Positions 52,801 through 61,098 of a stretch of DNA of 64,000 bases are shown here, piece after piece. The number at the start of each line of letters is the position of its first letter. Position 1 is the stretch's first letter. Below the pieces are notes generated by a model that saw only the letters and a list, made by a program, of their open reading frames with translations, was not told where the DNA came from and made no database searches. Origin of the DNA: Glomus cerebriforme. Taxonomy: Eukaryota; Glomeromycota; Glomeromycetes; Glomerales; Glomeraceae. Position numbers and translations under genes: made by a program. The stretch lies in NCBI GenBank assembly GCA_003550305.1, contig QKYT01000029.1:110191-174190 (forward strand), given 5' to 3'.

Positions 52801-52926
52801 TTATCCTTAAAAGATATTGAAGCAAACGAAGCTGCTGAAATTTCAAGAAATAAAATTTTAACTTCCGATGCCGCTATCGCGTGTTCAATCGAAAATAAAG
52901 AAGACTGTGTTATGTGTAGCGGTTAA
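49813..52926 (+). CDS. RNR1: Ribonucleoside-diphosphate reductase large subunit
   Basis: Nine exons (49813..49831, 49898..49929, 50006..50080, 50278..51555, 51629..51743, 51825..52310, 52389..52557, 52639..52711, 52786..52926) encode 795 aa, within a few residues of other eukaryotic R1 proteins. The N-terminal ATP cone is present (MFVFKR, then [11 protein letters not shown] and [12 protein letters not shown]), so allosteric overall-activity control is likely. Active-site parts are intact: [21 protein letters not shown] (thiyl Cys with Asn and Glu neighbours), [30 protein letters not shown] and the electron-relay tyrosines in [12 protein letters not shown]. The C-terminal redox pair is in EDCVMCSG. 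The enzyme makes dNDPs with the small R2 subunit, which is not in this window. Several very short 5' exons split the ATP cone. Confidence 0.97.
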
Positions 52927-53227
52927 ATAAAATAAAATAAAATAAAAAAAAGGATTCATTTCTCTAGGATTGATTTCCTATTTTGTCAGAAATATTATGG
53001 CAGTGTTGGCATTTGACCGTGGCAAAACTAAGACTTTGTGCTCTGGATCGAATGTCATATTTTGGTTAAATGTTATTCTTTAATATTTAATTTTTCAGTA
53101 ATAGAGATTTATATGCATATACTATATGAAACTATAAGGTATAAAATATAAATAAATAAGAGATCATTATAATATAAATATTTTTTTAAGATCTAAACTC
53201 CCTCCCTGAATTTTCAGTAATAGAAAT
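52927..53227. other. Convergent 3' flanks of RNR1 and the aldehyde dehydrogenase gene
   Basis: Three hundred bases between two stop codons on opposite strands. There is a short AAAATA repeat right after RNR1, and two near-identical pieces, TTTTCAGTAATAGA (53092-53105 and 53212-53225). Confidence 0.6.
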
Positions 53228-55127
53228 TCATAATAATATCACTTTTTCCTCCCAAAAATTTGATAACCAACCATTATACATGGCAATATAAGCAAACAAT
53301 ATCGCACATAAAATTATAGTTACATTTTTAAAATATAACATTCCATCACCCCCCTGATGATTTTTATTTTTAAAATTAGGTTTAGAGAACAAGAAATAAC
53401 TCATTAATTTAAAGTTTGATTCTTTATACGGTGCATATCTACTTGCTAATAACTTTTCAAGTGCCAATGGCGAACTCATGATACTTCTTTTATGTGTGAA
53501 TGCATCAAATGTGTAACGGCCGTGGTATGCTCCTATACCTGACGCTCCAGTTCCTCCGAATGGAAGAGTTGGTACTAAATGAGAATGAAAAGTTAAAAAG
53601 ACAAGAAAAATAATATAAATTTGTATTATTGACTTACCAGATACATGTAACATAGTATCATTAATAACTGTAGCGCCAGATCGTGTGTTATCCAAAACTA
53701 TTGAAAAGAAAAGATTAATAAAATTCAGTTGTTCCTTTCTTCTTCCTTTTTAATTAATACTTACTATACTTTATGGTTTTATCATTTTTACTAAACGGGT
53801 ATAAAGCTAATGGAGTATCTTTCTCATTAATATACCTAATGGCATCATCGATGTTTTCAACCACAACAATAGGAAAGATAGGCCCGAATATTTCTTCTTC
53901 CATTAAACTATCAACTTTGGGTACATCACTAACTATAGTTGGCTCAATATATAAATCATCACGATCTGAATTGCCACCAATTACTATCTTCCCTTTGGTT
54001 CGTGAAAGTAGGCCTGACAAGCGATCAAAATGTCGTTGATTGATTATACGACCATAATCTGGAGACTTTTGTGGATCGCTTCCATAAGAGTCCTTGATGA
54101 CTTTGGGTAGCTCTTTAATCAAAGCTTCTTGTGTTTCACGTGTACAAAGAATATAATCAGGTGCAATACATGTCTATAAATAAAAAATCAACGTTAGTAA
54201 AATTTACTTAAATATAAAAGTTTCATCATATTTTATTTGCTAACCTGTCCAGAATTAAAAGTTTTACCCCAGACTAATCGTTTGGCACTGATGGGAATAT
54301 CAGCATCATCAGCTAGAATAACTGGACTCTTTCCTCCCAATTCCAAAGTAACAGGAGTCAAATGTTTAGCAGCTGCTGTCATAATGATCTTTCCAATAGC
54401 TCCAGAACCCGTGTAAAATATATGATCAAACCGATATTCTAATAATGACATTGTCTCAGTGGCACCCCCGTTTACGATTCGATAAGCCTTTTGATCCAAA
54501 TATTGTGGAAATAGTTTTGTGACCACTGCAGCAGTGTTAGCTGCCAATTCTGATGGTTTAATTAACGCAGTACAACCAGCCGCTATAGCTCCTACTAATG
54601 GTAATAATAATAAGTTCACCGGATAATTCCATGTTGAAATTATAAGCACAGTACCTAAAATAAACTTGAATTAGCTTATATATTTAATCACATGACAACA
54701 CGTGTCCAATTACACAGACGTACCAACAGGATCTTTTCTAATATGACACTTATTTATCTTATATATCATACTCGTTTTGACATATTCTGGAGAAGTCCAT
54801 TCTTCCAAATGATTAAGTGCATCTAGGCATTCTTGTCTAATTATTCCTATTTCTGCAAGAGATGACTCGATTTTAGATTTATGTAAATCTTTATATAATG
54901 CTTCGCTTATTTCTTCTTGATTTTCATCGACTAAATTATATAATTGTTCGAGTTGTTTTTTACGATATTTTAATGGTTTTGTAAGGTGTTTAGTAAAGGA
55001 AGTTCGAAGGTCCTCTATAAGCTATCAAATAAAATGTTTAATGAAAATAGATTATATTAATTTAAGAGAAACTAATCAATGTTCTTACCTGAGGAAATTC
55101 ATTAACGTCATTAAATTTCAATACCAT
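53228..55127 (-). CDS. HFD1: Fatty aldehyde dehydrogenase, C-terminal membrane anchor
   Basis: Six exons, 55089..55127, 54724..55021, 54245..54654, 53765..54173, 53638..53697 and 53228..53574, give 520 aa. It belongs to the ALDH3-type NAD(P)-dependent family: [44 protein letters not shown], the general-base Glu in [11 protein letters not shown] and the nucleophile Cys in [25 protein letters not shown] and [20 protein letters not shown] close the catalytic part. A hydrophobic helix near the end ([20 protein letters not shown]) followed by a short tail makes it a tail-anchored protein, probably of the ER or mitochondrial outer membrane, as in yeast Hfd1 and human ALDH3A2. It oxidises long-chain aldehydes from sphingolipid and ether-lipid breakdown to fatty acids. 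Confidence 0.94.
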
Positions 55128-55334
55128 TTTACGAAATTTCAATAAAAAATAAAATTAGTTTGGTTTTTCACTCAATCCTTTATATACACAGATTTCAATT
55201 AAAGTTTATAATTAAAGTTTAACTTACAATCAAAATTTCCAAAATTATAAGTAGAACCAATTATAATAGTTTTTAAATTAACTTGCAATAATTTACTATC
55301 AAGTGAAACCTTTATTCTCTCATGTGATTCTTAT

Positions 55335-55588
55335 TCATTGACAAACTACCCCAAGAACACCACCAAAAAAAGTAAGGTAACGTGATATTTATTAATTAAA
55401 TATGCACAAGCACGTGAAAGCATGTGACACACCTGTGATGAATAGGTGTGACAAATAATTTTTAAAATTCTGTCCCTCAGATAAATAGTAATTTTGAATA
55501 CCGTCCATGCGTCACGCCGGTGACAATTATGTTATGGTCACGTTACCGAAGAATTTTTGGTGGTGCTCTTAGACTAGTTTTCATTGAC
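55335..55588. mobile_element. 238-bp MITE with perfect 8-bp target duplication TCATTGAC
   Basis: The element spans 55343-55580 and is flanked by TCATTGAC at 55335-55342 and 55581-55588. Its terminal inverted repeats read AAACTACCCCAAGAACACC on the left and AAACTAGTCTAAGAGCACC on the inverted right, both followed by ACCAAAAA. A subterminal GGTAACGTGA is also inverted at both ends. An 8-bp duplication suggests a hAT-type transposase. The ends share CACCACCAA with the 1.05-kb element at 15381, and part of the interior resembles the nested MITE at 15857. Confidence 0.85.
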
Positions 55589-57300
55589 GTGTTCCGTTTT
55601 TTTTCAAAAAAAAAACCACAATTATTTGTGTGACGTAGTTTCCTATATAGTAAAAAATGTACAATTTACTGCACCACGTGAATCTTAATATTATTTAATA
55701 TTATAATTGATCGTTCTAAAATTAATAAATTTATTTTGAAAAGGTCATATCTAAACATTATATACATTAGTCATAAATTTGTATTATAAATGAAACTCAT
55801 ACACAGAGGTGGGTATTCAACGTGTTATAAATAGATTCGTGAAACCCGCCACGGTTTGGAAGACAGTCTCACACGTGATCAAATGATTTTCAATTGTTCG
55901 TTACTACGTAAGTGAGCTTCGATATAACATTTGCACTATATTGGTTTCTCAGACGAAATTCTTTTTCAAAATCCAAAACATTTCGCCCATGCCCAGTATA
56001 AGCCGAAACTCCTTGGAATAATCTATAAAATCTTCATAGCTCTTTGCAAAGTATCCTTAGTACCCCAAAGAGAGGTCTTCGATCATTTCATTATAGACTT
56101 CGTCCCTAGCCGATTGTTCGCAAACTCCTCCCTGGAGAAACTAACTACGAATCACGTGCGTGTCCTGTTTTAGAATGTCAAGAATTATTGTAGAGATTTT
56201 CATTACAGAGTAATGGTATTACTTTTGTCAACCACACTCCGATTGTGAACAATGTTCACGGTTTTTATGACCTAAAATTCTTCCTCGTCCACTTTATAAT
56301 TATCATGAATAGTGTCGGTATTTTGAGAGAAAGTGGTCGATGACGAAGATGTGTTGGTGGGTGAAGTCACTCTTAATTCGCTCCCTATGGACATGCTCGG
56401 ATACACATTCTTCGAAGTACTTCTCAACTAATAGATTCCTATGCCGCCAAGTGCCGTTCAAATAAGCATGCATTGCCTATAAAATAATATATGTGATCAG
56501 GAAGGTCGGATCACACAGATTTAATAAGATATTGATCCTTGAGATCAAAAAAAAAAAAAAAGACTCGGCGGAAACATTCTCTATACCTTAATTTCATAAT
56601 AGTTTCTGTATTTATTTCGTTTCTGATAACATGAGGTCTATATACTGTCTATATGCTACGAAATTATAGGTAAATTAAACATACAGTTCTGGAATATCGC
56701 CTGTCTGCACATCGTATCACATTCTTCAAATGCCGTTGCAAGGCCTAACCGTCGTCATAAGAAGCCAGGCTAACCGTTGCAAGACACCGGGTTTATACCG
56801 ATCGCGTCGCAAAAAACGGGTTTAGATAGATACGTGTTCGTTCGAAAAAAAAATCTCTTATTTTGTCATAAACTGTTTAGGACCAAAGCCAAAAAAAAAT
56901 GACAATATGATATAACCCTGCATTTCTGAGTTGACGCATCCAACAGCGACTGATCGTCAATCCTAAGCCACACATGTGATATGGTTTGTTTATTTATTGA
57001 TAAGAAATTCCGCGTTTTTTTTTCATACGAGAAGGCTTTGATACATTCCAAATTTGACTTCTTAGAGGACCCTTGGTGGAAACTAAGTCATGATAAACGC
57101 AATATAATTTCAAGTGCCTCCAACAAACCATATCATTATCTGTTGAAGAGAGGATTTCAGCGGAAAGTGATATAGGTACGATGTTGTACGAGAGCTGTTG
57201 AGTTACATTCACGGAAACAATTCTGGCCCTTCTCGTTCTCCGCGTTTAGCTAAAAAAAGTCCAAACCGCGATACCATTAACATCATATTCCCGTCCATCT
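55589..57300. other. Relatively GC-rich island with possible coding relics
   Basis: From about 55,850 the sequence is visibly less AT-rich than its surroundings. No intact gene is seen. On the minus strand at about 56307-56480, behind a TTTTATAG acceptor, one frame reads MHAYLNGTWRHRNLLVEKYF, then EECVSEHVHRERIKSD, to a stop; a second frame in the same DNA is also open and Ser/Thr-rich. At about 55965-56130 the minus strand has another protein-like piece (DEVYNEMIEDLSLGY, stop, YFAKSYEDFIDYSKEFRLIL). I cannot name a family. A run of short CTAACCGTTGCAAG-like repeats lies near 56,730-56,785. Confidence 0.4.
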
Positions 57301-57319
57301 TCTTTCTCGATCTTCCAAT

Positions 57320-57744
57320 AAATAGTTTTACACCTTTAAGCAGTTGCACCAACAGGTTGGCAAAATTGAGAATGACAGAACGAAACTTGTTATGGCAGCG
57401 CAAGACAATTACGTATATTTGGATCATACTTTATTAGAGAATCAAATGGAGAAAATTTTGTGAGAGAGGAATTGCAATTAGAGGAAGCCATCAAATTTGG
57501 GGCGTGTTTTCTCATTCATTTCTTGTATATTCATCCTTTCATGAATGGAAATGGGAGAGTGACTAGGATACTTTTTGAGCTATTTGCTATCAAGATTTAC
57601 TGTGGTACCACTTTCTTGTATACAAGAGCGAAATCATGGGATGTGTATTTACAGTGTATGCGTGAAACACAGTGGTATAAAGACTTCCAATTCTCACTTA
57701 GTGCACTCGCAACTTTTATACTTGAGAACATGCACGACACATAA
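57320..57744 (+). pseudogene. Fic (fido) domain gene fragment with a frameshift
   Basis: The 3' part (57460-57744) is open for about 95 codons and holds the Fic core, IHPFMNGNGRVTR, on a helix preceded by EEAIKFGACFLIHFLY. The canonical motif is HPFx(D/E)GNGRxxR; the acidic metal-binding position is Asn here. Fic enzymes transfer AMP or other phosphate-containing groups to protein hydroxyls. An upstream piece (about 57325-57461) with a coiled-coil-like run (KQLHQQVGKIENDRTKLV) is in another frame and reaches a stop at a homopolymer next to the Fic part. So this copy is either frameshifted or has a sequence error there. No N-terminal region or start could be fixed. The base composition resembles the GC-richer island, not the neighbouring genes. 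Confidence 0.65.
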
Positions 57745-58228
57745 CTGTAACTATGGATATAAACATTCAGGATAATGATTAATGTACAAGAATTCTCCTA
57801 ATATCTTTTATTATTCGTAATTTATTTTTGTATTGCAGTATTCATTTCACCGGCGGAGTGTTTTTTAACTAATACGTTAAATATAAAGATATTTATTAGC
57901 TCAAACCGTTCTCGTAAAGAATTAGCAAATAGTATACAATTATACAAAATCACGCCCACATATTCATAAAAGATTCATTATGTGAAAACATGTACTGCGT
58001 CACAAGACACATGACTGAAACAATTTTCCACAGTTGTAGACATTCCAATCCATATAGAATAAGTAGATAACTCGAAGGAATTTTGATTCCTCAGCACGCG
58101 GCGATTTTATTGTATCACGCAAGCACATTAACAATCCTTGTCTTACATTTGTGACTCAGAATTATAGCGATTAAACAGAGTAGGAATGCTTTCACGCCTT
58201 CAAATCAGCAGCGAACTACAAACATTAC

Positions 58229-58503
58229 TTACAATGGTCTTATAAAAAAAGAAGACATTATTGCGAACGCTAATATTTCCTCCCATGAATTGCTCACGCA
58301 ATGTTCCACCTCACAATTATATTCCCCTTTCTTGTGTTGATAATCGTCCACTTCAGAAAGTTTTATGTACTGTATATCTGTTTCAATTACAAAGTCAGCG
58401 TTCTTGAACACTCTTATTATCTGTAGAATGTCCTTCTTAGTTAATACAGAGCTTAACCGAAGAATCTTCCAAAATATTAAAATGCATGATTCATGTTTCT
58501 AAA
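58229..58503 (-). CDS. Possible 3'-terminal exon of an unidentified gene
   Basis: On the minus strand, a TTTTAG acceptor precedes an open frame of about 90 codons. It begins KHESCILIFWKILRLSSVLT and continues KKDILQIIRVFKNADFVIET, then EVDDYQHKKGEYNCEVEHC, ending in FFIRPL and a stop. The composition is balanced and helical, and the DNA is less AT-rich than the rest, so it may be coding. I find no start, no convincing upstream exon in the AT-rich DNA to 58,900, and no family match. A relic belonging with the Fic island is equally likely. Confidence 0.35.
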
Positions 58504-58925
58504 ACCATTCAATTATTCATGTGCGTCGAATTTATTTGCAATACAAAAAATAAATATAAATCGGATATATGACTATGATTTATATAATTATACTAATAGA
58601 GAAAAATCTAATTTAAATCATCACTTTTATTACAATATTAAAATATCAAAATATTAATTTTTTTTTATATCAAATTTTATTTTTTATTTTAATAATCAGA
58701 AGTTGCAAACAGTTTAAATAGATATAATATTTGTTACTATTCATTCAAGTCCAAAGTAATTTGGTATTCACATTTTCATTTGTATATACATTTTTAAAAA
58801 TTTATATTGTTAAATTAAGTTCAATTCCATATTTTTCAAAATTTTATTGTCAGTATACAATTTTTTTTTATCATCCTACAACTTTATTCATATAAAATTC
58901 ATTTACTGTAAAAATAACAACTTAT
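58504..58925. other. AT-rich spacer
   Basis: Strongly AT-rich and without coding signs. It includes the 3' flank of the aminopeptidase gene. Confidence 0.5.
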
Positions 58926-61098
58926 TTAAAAATCAGTTTTTTTAGCTAGTCTTTTAGCAACTTCAATAATAGAACGAGTTGGACGTCCTACAAATAAAAA
59001 ACAAGTTTTCGTATATATTATAGATAAACAAAAATATAACCAGATAAAAAAAAAAAGAAAATTTTAACATACCAGTCGCTCCTTTAACATCATAATTACT
59101 ATCATCACTTGTATCCATAACACCTGCCATGTCAATATGAGCATATCTAATTTTATTGACCTCATCAGCATCCTTCTCAATAATATTTTCTTCAATTGCA
59201 TTATCTTTTTCCTTCTCTTTATCAATAGTAGTAATATTCTTTCCTACAGTTCCTTCATCACTTAACCCATAAACAAATTCTTTAAGGAAAATAGCAGCAG
59301 TACAAGCACCTCCATATTTAGGACCAACATTAATATAATCTGCTACATCAGATTTAGTCATATGTTTTTTATAGAAATCATCAAGTGGCATTCGCCAAAA
59401 AGGATCATTTGTTATTTTTCCTGCTTCTAAAAGCTCTTCCCATAATTTATCAGAATTAGTAAAAACTCCAGAATATTTATCAGTACCAAGAGCCACCACC
59501 ATCGCGCCTGTTAAGGTTGCAATATCAATAAGACTATGAGGTTTAAATGTTGAGCTCGTATAATATATTGCATCAGCTAAAATCAAACGTCCTTCAGCAT
59601 CTGTATTATCAACCTAAATTGTTTGTAAGAATTCTTTGTTATTTCTGATTTTATAAAAAAAAAAGGACTTTAAGAATTTTAGATTAAATGAATCCATACC
59701 TCAATAGATTTACCATTCATGGCAATTACAACATCACCTGGTTTTGTTGCATGTCCAGAAGGCAAATTCTCACATAAAGGAACAGTTACAACTACATTAA
59801 TTGGTAATTCAAGTTTTGCTATACCATATAATGCAGCTGATACTGCTGCACCACCACCCATATCTATCTTCATTTCAGACATGTTTGCGGAAGGTTTCAA
59901 TGAGATACCACCACTAAAATTATCAATTTTGGTAAATCGTAAATATTTTATTGATGAAAAAAACAACAAGAATTATAGAAACTTACGAATCAAATGTAAC
60001 ACCTAAAAGTAAATAAATAAATATATATATGATCATTCTTTATTAAAAAAAAAAACAATGAATATAGATTATAATTAAAATCATACCTTTTCCGACCAAA
60101 GCCAAAGGTTTATCCCCTTCTTTTCCACCTTTATAATGAATTTCCAAAAATTTTGAAGGTTCATTTGAACCTCTACCAACAGATAGAAAAGAACCCATTT
60201 TTTTTTCTTCAGCCCATTCTTTATCTCTAACAATAACTTCAACTTTTGGCACATCTTGTAATAAAGATTTTACATGTTCAGTAAATATAGTAGGTGTCAT
60301 ATGATTTGCTGGAGAATTTCCTAATGTTCGAGCAAAATTTTGAGCATTTGCATAAATTAAACCAGTATTCCATGTAAAATCTTGTATTGATTCTAAAGAT
60401 CCAAATGGTGAAATGTTGATGGATTCTTTTTGATTCTGAATAGATTTTAATTTATCTGGTTTATAGAGACCGAGAGTTGCACCTTCAGATGTACCTAATT
60501 GAATATTAAAATAATAAAAATCAGTACACTACTTAATTATAATAATAAATAAGGATAAATATAAAAAAAAATACCGTGTTCGCTAGTTAAAACATCAATT
60601 GCAATATTTTTAGCTCCTTGATCACGCAAAGTACGAACACCCGCAGCAGCCTACAATTAATAAATCGTTACACAACCATATATCATGTGAGAAAATATAT
60701 ATTTTAATTATACCGACCGCAACACGAGCTTTATCCAAAGAATCTTTTATATTTTCTGGTTTAGTTCCCAAACCAACAACGGCAATTTTTGATGGTAAAC
60801 CTTCAATCCCATATAAAACTCTCACTTCACCCAATTTTCCTTTAACTCCAGCACATTGAAGTTGTTGTTTAATAGCTTGTTGGACATTATTTGAAATTTC
60901 TTTGGATGCTGTCTCAGATAAGGATCCATCTTTATAAGTACCCAAAACCAATGCATCAAAGTCTGAAAGTTTGTTGCTCATTGTTGAATTAAATCGATAA
61001 TGATTTATATATTTAAAGAATAAAACTTGTCTTCCTAAATAATATGATGATGATTTTATATTTTTTTGACAAAAATTTGTTAAAGAAATTCGAAACAT
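58926..61098 (-). CDS. M17 leucyl aminopeptidase
   Basis: Seven exons, 60718..61098, 60575..60650, 60087..60494, 59987..60002 (16 nt), 59700..59913, 59073..59613 and 58926..58987, give 565 aa from Met1. The catalytic half is clear: [19 protein letters not shown] supplies the metal-binding Lys and Asp, [13 protein letters not shown] the next Asp, and [14 protein letters not shown] the family signature with Asp and Glu. These enzymes are hexameric two-metal exopeptidases that release N-terminal residues from peptides. The first 39 residues are basic and aromatic ([20 protein letters not shown]) like a mitochondrial leader. A second Met (60981, [14 protein letters not shown]) starts the usual cytosolic form, so dual targeting is possible. 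A Glu/Asp/Lys-rich insert of about 40 residues lies after FLKEFVYGL. The donor after exon 1 (GTCGGT) is weak. Confidence 0.94.

Noticed and set aside
57198..57437. 79-codon plus-strand frame upstream of the Fic part
   Set aside because: Its frame does not lead into the Fic domain and another frame in the same DNA fits better, so I do not count it as a separate gene.
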